From positions 8,228,217 to 8,292,216 of the forward strand of contig NC_049979.1 in assembly GCF_000003815.2 (NCBI RefSeq): 64,000 nt of DNA, in the 5' to 3' direction. Position numbers and translations under genes: made by a program. A model generated the notes under the pieces. That model worked only from the letters and a program-made list of their open reading frames with translations, was not told the DNA's origin and searched no databases. This stretch comes from Branchiostoma floridae. Taxonomy: Eukaryota; Chordata; Leptocardii; Amphioxiformes; Branchiostomatidae. Below, piece after piece: positions 1 through 10,189 of this stretch (positions within the stretch are counted from its first letter, which is position 1; each line of letters begins with the position of its first letter).

Positions 1-320
1 GTCCTCCCACTTCCTTACGCATTTTGCGCTGATACAAAGAACAGTTACCTACTTGTGGTGAATTAACACTTGATTTGTGGATGTTGCTATGCCAAAACCT
101 AATATTCCTTTGCAGAATATCCAGAATCCAGATCATGCTGTCTAAACTGTTTCCTTTGCAAATGATTGATCTGTTCATATCTCTGTTGCAGGTTTCTTAT
201 GTATACACAAGTATTGGATTTGTCAACTGAAAGTTCTCGACCTTTTATCTTTGTCAAAACACACATGTGAGAACACCTGTTCTCTTACCTTTAGGCAGTT
301 TTGCCTGACTATACATACAG

Positions 321-426
321 ATCCATCCATCCATCAGTTCGCTCCAGCCTATCCATCGACTGATGGATGGATGAGTCCCTCAATAAATCCATCTGCTGAG
401 GCCATCCATTTTTCCATCCATCCATC
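321..426. repeat. Interrupted (CCAT)n / (ATGG)n microsatellite
   Basis: CCAT runs at 322-335 and 412-426 flank an inverted ATGG run at 362-373. CCATCGACTGATGG forms a small hairpin between the two orientations. Confidence 0.8.
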
Positions 427-1199
427 TTGGGCTAGCTTCATGTTTGTCCCCCATTGCAACACCTGTTTCCATATATCATGGCAAGCCAATAGCTTTTCTA
501 AAGCACCTGTCGCCTCAAGGAAAGTACCTCCCTGTACAGGTCAAAAAAGTCAGCCAGAATAAATTTTTCTCCGCACACTGCTTTCCTAAAATGTACAAAT
601 GTAATTCATTCACAATGACGCTTCCCTGATTATGTTGCTGGGGGCAAAATGTTGTCTTCATAAAAACAAAGCTTGTGTGACAGGATGAAATGACCGATTA
701 TTATGTCTTCTATGTAAAACTAGATTGTGCCCAAGGGAGAGATTACACCTGCCATACTGTTCTATGTGTGACATGTCCTACAGGTGGAAGAATGTATCAA
801 TTTTCTTGCATACTTTCATGTGACCACTTAGGAAACAAACCTGAAAAATCAAGCAGGACTCCCTGTCAGTGTATTTCCACTTGAACATTTGTATGTAATC
901 ATGTATTATCATCATCCTGTGAGCCTTATTATCAACATTTTAAGTCACTAAGAAAGGTTTTATGTCAGTTATTTCTACTTGCTTATAAGCAAATCCTTCG
1001 TCCAAACTTTAGAAAACTATGATTATGAAAAAAAACAATCCTCTCATCTGCCCTCTTTTCTCTGCCATATGATATGTCTGCCTACTGCAGTGCCTAGTGA
1101 GTCATGTAAGAAGTAAAAAAACAGTCTTTACGAGATTCACAAAATTCTGCCAAGTCAACCTCCCAAGTAGAAGAGCTTGTCATGGCTTCCTTCCTACTA

Positions 1200-1226
1200 A
1201 TGCCCAAAGTTGATGCCCAAAGTTGA
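1200..1226. repeat. Short tandem duplication of a TGATGCCCAAAGT-type unit
   Basis: ATGCCCAAAGTTG is repeated directly, giving two adjacent copies. It is minor and shows no function. Confidence 0.6.
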
Positions 1227-1629
1227 TATGTTATGTGCAGGTGGAAGAAATTGGAAAACCTATCCTTTAAAATATGACGGTCGGAAGTTCCCCTACATTA
1301 ACCCTGCCAACAGAGGTTGTGGGAACAGTGCCAGGCATACTCCCCTGCACATTCTCTTTCCCTACTGACCTTCATTCTCCCCAGCTACCAGTTTTAACAC
1401 CTGAAGTGTCTGTTTCTTTGTCAGGTTTACGACAGTTTTGTCTCTTTTTCTTTGTAGAGTCATCAGCAACCCTTTCACTGAATGGTACTGATACCCCTTA
1501 GTAAAGAGAAAATATATTGCCTGTTACTTTTTTAATGCCCTGTTCTATTATTGAAGTTATCCTAAGAAAGTTGATGAAAATCTGAGACAAATGCAGACCC
1601 TTGTGTCAAACCTTCTTACATAGTACAAT

Positions 1630-1661
1630 TCAGTCAAGTCAAGTAAAGTCAAGTCAAGTGA
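1630..1661. repeat. (CAAGT)n microsatellite
   Basis: About six CAAGT-type pentamers with one variant (AAAGT). Confidence 0.8.
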
Positions 1662-2463
1662 ACCATATGGTATGTAAGCACACTTGATTTGGGACTTATT
1701 TCTCAAATACAGGTAAAAAGAAGACCTTGCAGGGATGTCAGTTCAGCAGACAATACACTTTGTTTACAGAGGACAGATCCTTTTGTGATCACTTCCCAAT
1801 TTCCAACTAAGGTCAGGGTAATGTTTATGTTGGGCACAGAGGTCTATACTGGCAGCAGATTTTCCCACAACTTTCAGGTGCCGTAATCAACTGGCCCGTG
1901 AAGCTGACAATGTGTACTGATCTTTTACAGTGCAGTAGATATCCGGTTTACGAGGCAACCTGTCACCAGTCTGTTGGAACAAACATGCAAACAACTTACT
2001 GCCTCAAGAGTTTAATCTTTTGCTATACATACTAGCAGGGTTCTCAGAAAACCCACAATACACATTGATGTACGTGTATCTCCCTTCCTCTCCAATAAAA
2101 GTAGGGAGTGTGGACACTGTGGTGATCAGTTTCTCTCACAGGTGTTTAAAGAAAAGCTGAGGCATCAGTCTCAGCTGAGACATGTAAGCAATCACAGTGG
2201 GTAATTATACCTCAGAGGATTGCTCCACCAGAGTTTGAACTAACCCGATAATCTCTGTTTATTTCAACTCATTGACTTCCCAAAACATTCTCACAGCTCA
2301 GGTGTGGCACCAGTCAACAATGACACCAATCTGTCCATCCTTTCATCATTCAATAGGGTGGAAATAATCTCTTTCCTGACCAAGGCTTATTAAGGTCCAC
2401 CAGAAAGGTGCATACCTGTAACTGGAATAACTATAATCTGACTAAGGGAAGTGACATATCACA

Positions 2464-2823
2464 GGTGGATCATCCTGTCATACCTAAGTATTTACTGAAC
2501 TGACAAGAAAGCTACCTTTTGTTGGCTGCCTAACAGAATTCAGAATAAGGGTAGAAATATCCACCACCACAACATTACAAAGTTTGGCATACTAAATGGT
2601 GAGCTCAAGTCTTTTCATCCCTTGTCAAGACCGGGGTGAATGGCGGTGGACATCCTGTCACACCAAAGTATTTACTGGATTGACAAGAAAGCTACCTTTT
2701 GTTGGCTGCCTAACAGAATAGGGGGTAGAAATATCCACCACCACAACATTACAAAGTTTGGTATACTAAATGGTGAGTTTAACTGCTGTTTTCATCCCTT
2801 GTCAGGATAGGGGTGAATGGCCC
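2464..2823. repeat. Tandem duplication, two copies of about 180 bp
   Basis: Copy 1 (2464-2644) and copy 2 (2645-2823) both start GGTGGA and CATCCTGTCA. They share long blocks such as AAGAAAGCTACCTTTTGTTG and ATATCCACCACCACAACATT, and end in CCCTTGTCA followed by GGGGTGAATGGC. They differ by scattered substitutions and small indels, so the duplication is not brand new. No coding frame is shared by both copies. Confidence 0.85.
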
Positions 2824-3291
2824 ATCATGTACCACAGCAGCCTTACAGGGCACACAACAGGCCCCAAAAGTCTTCCAAATCCCAGAAGGAAAAGCAGGTG
2901 AAACTTGTTCTTTACAAGCACAAAGCTAGGCAATGTTGACATCTACCACATCGTGGCTACATACTGCACATTGGAACATATTTTCAGAGTTGATTGGCTC
3001 CCTTGGGTCTACTTATTGAATCTTAATTCCTAATTCTTGAGAGGTAAATCCTTGTGTTTGTTGGCTGTGATGCTTCTTGACATAGCTGACCTAAATCCAG
3101 AGTGCCAGGATATCAAGCTCCTACCTTTAGCCAAGAATCCTCAGCATTTTCCTTGGAGCCTCCCTATCAGCACTATTCCCCAGATTCAGTCAGCGGCACC
3201 ATAGTCTTTAGATTTTACAGGACAGAGGTGGTAAGGTGTTGTCTGTGACATCTTACTGACATAGGCTGTGTGGATGGCCAAGACAGGTATA

Positions 3292-3328
3292 TTTGGTTTG
3301 GTTTGGTTTGGTTCAGTTCAGTTCATCC
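3292..3328. repeat. (TTTGG)n followed by (TTCAG)n microsatellite
   Basis: Four TTTGG units pass into GTTCA units, so two related pentamer repeats are adjacent. Confidence 0.8.
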
Positions 3329-4609
3329 TTGCAATACAGATTTTCTCTCCCAAAATCCAGACATATAGCAAATAACAACAGCACTTTCTATACCTCCCCA
3401 TTATGTTTCTGTACATTGGTACAATAGCCGACCTAAAGTCAAGACACACCTATTCACTTCTCTGTTATTCACTTCTTATTCAGTTCTCCCAATGTCCATT
3501 TCTGTCTAATTCAATTTGGAAGGTTGCACATCACGTCTTACTTTTCAAGGCTACAAAGGCCTCTTTTGTCTGGTGTTGAAATATGTCCAAACATTTTTAA
3601 AAGGCCAAGGGAATGGATGTCTGACAAGTGGTAAGAACCTTGGCATAGGGAGTGATTCTCCTCAATAAGGCTCTCACCTCTCTTCAGGGTATAACCCCTG
3701 GTATTCTATAGGGAAAGAACTGCTGTTGGCCAGAGGACCTGAAACTCCCTCCTTGCATGCCCTGCAAAATACAGGTCGAAGGGCAAATACAACTACAAGG
3801 AGGACACTTACACACAGAATGCCTCTCTTGTTCCAGAAATATTTCTGCAGGTGTTTCTGTGATACCCTGGGCCATGTTTATAATGACATCGCTTTGCACA
3901 TGTGCAGAGGTTATATTTTCAAGGCCGCTTCATAATGTTGTGGTTGGCAGATACTTTAAAGCCACGTCCAGCTGAACAAATCAAGAAACTGCCAAAGATT
4001 TTATTGATATTTCTAATGTACTGACTTTCCTGTCAGTGGTGCTATTATTCTTGAACTCTTTAGTGGCCAAGTTCTGACTTTGATACTTCATGGTGTATTT
4101 ACATTCATTCCTGTAGGCAGAAAACTGTGGGTGCCTGTTTGGGTCTGGGAGCGAGCCAACACAGTTTAAATAGAAACAGTTGTAACCAAAACATAAGATA
4201 TTATGGCTATGTGACAGGTGTGTCCTTGAAGTTGTATATTTACTTAAATTACACATTTATCTTGTCTTAGGTTTATTTGGGGGTCTACCAAAACAGCTTA
4301 GTTTCTGACTAATCTAGTTTAATTCCTTCAAGCTGCTGAAGACTTAACCAGTATTTTGAGAGAACACGTTGTATTTGTAGCATTTTGCTAGACTGGTTGG
4401 ATGCGCGTTGACATACTTGTGGGAACAAGTTATTACACAATTCTGTATCACACAATAAAGTTCTGGCCAGTATTTTCTTTATATTGTATTACTTGAAGAA
4501 CCTAAAGCTATTGAAAATGCACTTACCTGTAATCTTGTTACAGCTATAATACACAATATTCAAACACATGAAAAACAAAAATTCAACATTTCCACTCCCA
4601 GCCACTTAC

Positions 4610-4787
4610 GTTCCACATTCAGCTGTGTGGTTGTCTCCTTGTTTGCATCCATGGCGGGATTGCTGGACTGACAAGTCAGGACCTTTCCGTGGTCATCTAC
4701 TGATGGGTTCAGGGTCAAGATGCTAACCCCATTCTTCCTCTTCTCCCCAGCATCCTCAGTAATGTATGTGATACCCTCAGTGATCTC
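4610..4787 (-). CDS. Kirre/NEPH-like adhesion receptor, coding exon 4 (second half of Ig domain 2)
   Basis: A 178-nt exon, phase 0 at its start and 1 at its end, encoding residues 170-228. It begins EITEGITYITED after acceptor CCTTGCAG. It continues with a KRKNGVSILTLNPSVDDHGK stretch (strands D-E and the turn) and VLTCQSSNPAM, whose Cys208 completes the disulfide with Cys151. It ends KETTTQLNVE, the last strand of domain 2. NPSVDDHGK.LTC matches the NP.D.D.G..(F/L)TC..(M/S)N pattern of NEPH domain 2. The donor is GAAC|GTAAGT. The next exon should start in phase 1 and encode Ig domain 3, but nothing of that kind appears in the remaining 4.6 kb, so the gene is truncated by the window edge. About 228 residues are visible. 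NEPH proteins usually have about 600-800, with five Ig domains, one membrane segment and a tyrosine-bearing tail. Confidence 0.92.
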
Positions 4788-6903
4788 CTGCAAGGAAAAT
4801 GTATATTTGTTGAGCTGTTGATGTTTTCTGTCAGTCTGGTCCTTTTTTAGTTTTGGAAACAAAAGTAATCAATGAACAAGAGCAAAAGGTGAACTGCTGA
4901 TTGATGAGCTGATACTATGGAGACCAAAACATAGATTGTCTGAGGTGGAAAACCTCAACAAACTCACATTGATCAAATTGCAAGTTGTCAGATTCATGAA
5001 GAGGACCTAAAACATTATGGGTGAGCAGAACCATTGGAGTGCTGGAGTAGGCTGAGTACGGGTATGCAACTCAAATTGATGATGATGATGAACAATAGTA
5101 TATGTTTATTTCGTAAGAGAAACAACTTTGTTCTAATTTTTAGTGGACAGGATGTGAAGCTAAGTTAACTCAAATTACTCCTGGAACCACGCATTTTGGC
5201 TTCGGTACATGGTACAGAATTCCTTTCAGACTTACGTGGGAGTCTGATGAGTGTGATCCATCTTGTTCTTTACCAATATGGTCACAGGAAAAGTTGGGAA
5301 ACTCAATATGCCTGGGATTGTCATCTGATTTGGACAATTTAAGGCCAGAGTTCCCCAGTTAACAATGCTTGCCTGTCATATCCAGATATAGGTTTCTGCC
5401 AGCCAGTTAGGCTGTGGGTGATCTACCTACACACAGTAACAAGTCTGCGGGGACGTGGGGTCCTGAAAGGTTACCGCTTTAAATGGGGCTGAGGCGACTA
5501 GGAATGAGTCAAACAGGCCATCTTTGGACTTTCAAAATATGCCCATTGTTCGGCATGTAACATTCATTAGGACCTCCCCCCATCACCTGCTATGAGCTAA
5601 CAGACCAGACTACAGAGCAGTATGGCACAACCCCTGCCTTCCAGCTGTTGTGCATTTCCAGTTGCTGTAACCAATGAGATTGGGGTTAAAACAGGTCTTT
5701 TGCCAGCTGGTAGTTTGTCATCCATCTTTACACATTACCCTCCTACTTAAGGTATACTCTCTCGCTGCACTTGTGTCAAGCTTGCATCACTGCGTGTGAA
5801 AGATACTCAACGAATTTCAAAGATAAAGAACAAATTTTCCTCCTTTTTGCGTATTTTGTCGTCTTTTAAGCCATACTTTTTTGTGTTACTCAATATCTAA
5901 ATTATAAAAAATCGGAGAAAATAACAAAACCAGTGACGCAGCGAACGAACACCGCAGTGACGCAAGCTTGCAAGCAAGTGCAGTGAGAGTGCACCTTTAC
6001 TGTATTGCAAGTCACTGACAAAGACAAAACCCCAACGGCTTGTTACAGAGGGAGCCAGGAGCACCAGGACAGGAGCAATGTGACCAAAAATCAATAGAGC
6101 TGAGTCAGCAGACCTTGACAAAGATAAATGCAATCTCCTGGGGAGTTTATCTTTACCACAATCCTCTGAGGCATTTAACTGAAGCAGGTGTATTGATTTT
6201 TCATAAAAGTCTCCTTGACCTATTTGTGAAGACAAGTCAAAGTCGTGAATAAAAGTAGGGTACCATGGGATACAATGTATGTTGCTACATTCCCATGCTC
6301 TCCTAATACAAGGGCTTTTTTTCAGAGACATATTCGTATATTGTCATCTTGCCAAAGGTGCACAAATATATGCAAAAACTTCACTTTTGTCTGGCTACAC
6401 ATTCTATAAGTCTGACTTATATGCCGTGATTATGCTGTGAGGAATAGGAGATGAGTGAGACACTTTCTCCTCTCTCGCAATTATCCAGAAATGGACCAGA
6501 TGATCAAGCTGAGCTCCCAGCCATTTAGGTTAGAATACAAAAGTGGCAGGTTTGTTAAGTTAAACTTTTCCTTCTGAATAATTCACCACAGCTTTCAGTG
6601 GACAGATAAATCTCAGGCTTTGCCAAAATTGGTATTCTGCCAAACCATATAAATTGGACTCTGAAATCAGCTGTTCTTTTCTGTAAAATGTGACAAACAG
6701 TCATTACCTTGTCTACCTCAGTGTGCTATATTGGATGGTCAAAATAACAGCTTGGACCTGTAAGCAACTGCACTGCTGACTTTTGTGTCACCTTTTTCCC
6801 AAAGGAGGAAGTAGTTTTCTGTGATATATGTGTTTACCACCATCTGAGCTGCAACCATATCACTTGACTTCAGATTATCTTTCACTATCAGTTTCTCCTC
6901 TTA

Positions 6904-7729
6904 GGCGCGATCTACACACAGTTTTTCCCGATATTGGCGAGCCTACTACCTCTCGCCGACAGCTTTTTTTCAGCGTCTAGATGCAACTACTATATCGCCA
7001 TTACTATATCGGGAAAATTTCTCCCGAATGGTCCGGACCATTCGTAAGCCATCTAACGATACCTTACCGATACCTTAGCAGGGGTCCCCGACATGTTCCG
7101 CGCACGTGTAGATGCTCCGCGAATTCGCGAAGCTCATTAGCATATAACTACAGTTAACGCGGGCTCATTAGCATATAACGCGGGAACAGCGTGGGAGAGC
7201 AAGATGGCGGAGGGAAAAGCTGGGCGCTCCCGTTGCACATGGAGCCATGCAGAAACCGCCTTTCTTATAAGTGTATGGTCGTCGTCGGAGATCCCAAAAG
7301 GATGCGGGATTCCTTGGTACACCCCGGTGTACAGGCTCTCCACCCTCCGCCACAATCAGGGCAGCGAATAAGAACGCTGCGTTCACTCTAGTCGGTCGCT
7401 GTCGTCTCTCCCTGTATCTTAATCGCCTCCTGCGCCCTACCCTTGCATGGCGTCTCATGTTTAAGATCACGCGCATGAGATACAGAAAGAACATTACCTA
7501 ATTGATAACGAGTGGAAAAGCTAGCGGCATTCCCGCCATTTTGAAATCCGCGGGATGTGTCACCAGAGGTCAAAAGGGGTCACGAATGTTCCGCGCCGCG
7601 GTTGTTCCGCGCTACGAGCGGATATCCCGCGCTACCATTTGCAAAATGTGTTTAGATGCGCCCCAATATCGGCCCCGCCGATATCGGCGGATGCGGCTAT
7701 ATCGGGAAAAAATGTGTCTAGATCGGGCC
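6904..7729. mobile_element. Non-autonomous PIF/Harbinger-like DNA transposon with TTA target-site duplication
   Basis: An 826-bp element flanked by TTA on both sides (6901-6903 and 7730-7732). The ends are inverted repeats: the left begins GGCGCGATCTACACACA and the right, reverse-complemented, begins GGCCCGATCTAGACACA. Both continue as TTTTTCCCGATAT after one differing base, about 30 bp with few mismatches. TTA duplication with G-starting inverted ends is characteristic of the PIF/Harbinger superfamily. The interior is strikingly CpG-rich, has a 31-bp-spaced direct repeat of GCTCATTAGCATATAAC (from about 7132), and contains TTCCGCG repeats near both ends. It encodes no transposase. Its only suggestive frame is a short Myb/SANT-like ORF at 7204-7371. 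Confidence 0.8.
7204..7371 (+). pseudogene. Truncated Myb/SANT-like ORF inside the Harbinger element
   Basis: A 55-codon frame starting in AAGATGGCGG. Residues 11-30 read CTWSHAETAFLISVWSSSEI, which fits helix 1 of a Myb/SANT-like DNA-binding domain (W-x2-x-E-(T)-xx-LI-xx-W, usually followed by E(V/I)). Autonomous Harbinger transposons carry two genes, a nuclease and a Myb-like DNA-binding partner, so finding this inside a TTA-flanked element is coherent. After residue 30 the similarity stops and a TAA ends the frame at 7369-7371. The second and third helices are therefore missing or frameshifted. I read it as a remnant of the accessory gene, with low to moderate confidence because only about 20 residues carry the signal. 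Confidence 0.45.
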
Positions 7730-9082
7730 TTAATCCCTCAATACAGCCACTGGTATTAGCCGTGCAGAAAATACAGTTTATAGCTTAGAGATGAGAATTT
7801 AAGAAACAAAACATTTCCTGAGTAGCATTACATAGGTCACTGCCACTGTAATATATTTTGCACTGTCAATCTATGGTTGATAAAGAATATATCACTCCTT
7901 ACAGAGTTGGAGTGAAAACACAGTTTTAACTCGAATACATTGTAACTTTCAGGTGTTTTCCACGTGAACATATTTGAGTTTCAGTCTCTTTCTTCTTGTC
8001 TGATTGAATCTCGCCTATAGCAGCCCGCCCAACTTCCGCCACGAGGGGAGGGACACTTACAGCCCCGGGTTTGTGTTACACAGACTATCTTTCTTCAGTC
8101 TCTTTCTCTTCTTTTAGCCACTGTTAGTAGCCACTAATAATCATATTGCTCTCCAAGACACAACACCAGCTGCAGTATAAGAGCTGACCAGTGGTTTGAA
8201 GTCACACAGAATAGCTATCATTACTGACATGGTTGCATGGAGCTGGTAACTCCTATCTTGTCCAAAGCACATCAGGTGCGGCAGGGCACATGCTGACCAG
8301 CTGGCGTTCCCAGTGGTCAATTCTCCCATCCCCCTCCCAGCAGTAATAAGGTAACTACTAGTCTTAAATATCTCAGGCATAGAGATATTGCCCAGCTGTG
8401 GCCTATGGAGGTAACAAATTAAGGGCTTTTGCTGTCTTGCAGAGGTTTGGTTATTGGTAGGCCAATTTGGTCAGAGATACAACTAGTATTTCTACATGAG
8501 GGAGATGCTTTACAAATGAACAATAACTTTTTGATCCATGCTCGTTTGGTATTAGCATCCTTTATCCAATCCCATGAAAGAAGATAACAATCAGTCCCAG
8601 TTCTTGGGCACTCAGGCAGAACTGGCTGTGTCCATGGTATGCTTGGTGACATCTGGTAGAAAGATATATAACATTTGGACACTGAACATGCAGAACTAGG
8701 TCAGAAAGTTGTACAGTCAATACTGCCCAAGAAAACCACTCAGGTAACCAATAAAATCTGGTCTATCTGGTGATCACTTTAGACAGGATTCTTACTGCTT
8801 GTGTCAAAAAAAAATTATCCAAGGGGCCACCAAAAAGTGGTCACATTGGTCTGGTGGTCCTTATGAAGAGGAGTAGATCACTTTCACAGGTTTGACTGTA
8901 TTTTCGAGCACTGACTACTGCATTCCCTCTGGCAATCTTGAATATGAATAATTTTTTTGGTTAAAATCTAGCAAGAGCCCATCTGGCGTGACTAACAAAA
9001 CAGTGAATAATTCATAGCGCAAAAGCTCTCAATTTCATATCCTTACGATGAGGACCATGATGGGTAAATGTCAATGTTTGTC

Positions 9083-9148
9083 AGAAAATTTATCTGGACC
9101 AAATGGACAATGTTTTAACATTGTCCATTTGGTTCAGGTAAATTTTCT
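9083..9148. repeat. Near-perfect palindrome with 32-bp arms and 2-bp loop
   Basis: The arms 9083-9114 and 9117-9148 are reverse complements with only two mismatches. The central 17 bp on each side (ACCAAATGGACAATGTT) are perfect, separated by TT. Related fragments (AATGTT and CAATGTTTGNC) recur just outside, at 9072 and about 9153-9173. It could be a tiny MITE reduced to its ends or an inverted duplication. RNA from either strand would form a stable hairpin. Confidence 0.8.
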
Positions 9149-10058
9149 TTAATGTTAAAACATTGCAATGTTTGACTGTTGCCTACATGTAGAACCTGGT
9201 ACATAAACAATGGTTTTCTCCTTGACCATCACAGCTGTTTTGTAATGGTCTATTTTTGGAATTATTAAAAAAATATTCTATTTCAAGACAAGGCCTGAAA
9301 TGCTGTCTTTTCTCATTTATAATTGAAAGTATTCCAAGGGTATGTCTAAAAGGAATAGAGCAGGGATTTAGAGTGTGCTTAGGAACTAAATATGGATCTG
9401 ACAGGCTTGTTGAGAGAACTACTTTATGCTCAATATGAGAAACATAAAAACAGGGAAACATAAAAATCATTTTGTTTGATTTATCCTAGGAGTAGGCTAT
9501 AAAAGAAAGTGTGGTAATTTCAAAATCAGGGCAATGGCACATTTATGCACAAATTCTGAATTACACTAGAGGATAAATGGGTTGGTTTTCATGACTCCAA
9601 CAACAGGTCAGGTCAAAGGTGATCGCTAGGAAACTGAAACATGATACCACGGCCTAAGCTGTACCAACTAGGGGTCAATTTGCGGAATAATCCTGGATAT
9701 TTAAGCTATGACAGCGCAACTGTTGGGGGTTGAGGAGTCTCACATGCTGCCAGATGGCAAAATACTCTTATCCGCCAGCTGCATACTTCACTCAAACAAG
9801 CAGTTAACCAATTCTGCTTTGTTGTGACAATTTGTCCATAGATATAGTGACAAGGAAATAATGCTGCCACAAGATAGTGTCAAACTTTAAACTCATTAAA
9901 AAAAAATCATAATTTTGCAATCAATGATTTGTTTCCCAAGCATGGGAAATGAGGTTTAAAAAACTTATCAATAACAATTTAATTAACATATAATTTTCCC
10001 ATAGTAGTTGACAATCTGTGATATAATAAGATGTCCTTTGATATTAAGACTTCCTTAC

Positions 10059-10189
10059 CTGGCCATCTTTCCACCAGGTGAGTGTGGCAGCGGGCTTGCC
10101 GTTGTCCGCTCGGCAGGTGACGTTCTTTGGCTGTCCTGCAATGACTGACACCGAGGATCCCTCTTCTATCACGGGGTTGTCAGGAGGAA
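10059..10189 (-). CDS. Kirre/NEPH-like adhesion receptor, coding exon 3 (first half of Ig domain 2)
   Basis: A 131-nt exon, phase 1 at its start and 0 at its end, encoding residues 126-169. It opens with a PPDNPVIEEG linker, then GQPKNVTCRADNGKPAATLT and WWKDGQ. Cys151 is the first half of the domain 2 disulfide and Trp164/165 is the core tryptophan. Asn148 in NVT is an N-glycosylation sequon directly before the cysteine. The TCRA.N.KPAAT..W..DG pattern is very close to domain 2 of vertebrate NEPH proteins. The acceptor is GTTGCAG|TT and the donor CAG|GTAAGG. The carried C from exon 2 plus TT gives Leu126, and the frame then runs without a stop. Exon 2 lies 22.4 kb upstream in transcription order. 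I saw no competing exon between them, but a small alternative exon in that intron cannot be excluded. Confidence 0.92.

Larger units (their letters stand above)
1..4609 (-). other. Part of intron 4 of the Kirre/NEPH-like gene, running off the left edge
   Basis: Downstream (in transcription order) of the Ig domain 2 exon, with a GTAAGT donor at 4609-4604. No phase 1 Ig domain 3 exon is visible, so this intron is at least 4.6 kb and its acceptor is outside the window. It contains simple repeats (CCAT, CAAGT, TTTGG) and the 180-bp tandem duplication at 2464-2823. Nothing else is recognisable. Confidence 0.65.
4788..10058 (-). other. Intron 3 of the Kirre/NEPH-like gene
   Basis: A 5.3-kb phase 0 intron that splits Ig domain 2 after residue 169. 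It holds the Harbinger-type element at 6904-7729, which stands out by its high CpG content against AT-rich flanks, and the palindrome at 9083-9148. I see no exon. The 5.9-6.0 kb stretch has short internal repeats of CAGTGACGCA, of unknown origin. Confidence 0.75.

Noticed and set aside
1-4609. Search for the Ig domain 3 exon of the receptor
   Set aside because: No minus-strand frame here has the expected Cys/Trp/DxGxYxC pattern with a phase 1 acceptor, so the exon must be outside the window.
5897-6331. Minus-strand frame of 144 codons with a hydrophobic, serine-rich C-terminal half
   Set aside because: No family resemblance. Short internal DNA repeats explain part of it, and it has no splice or promoter support.
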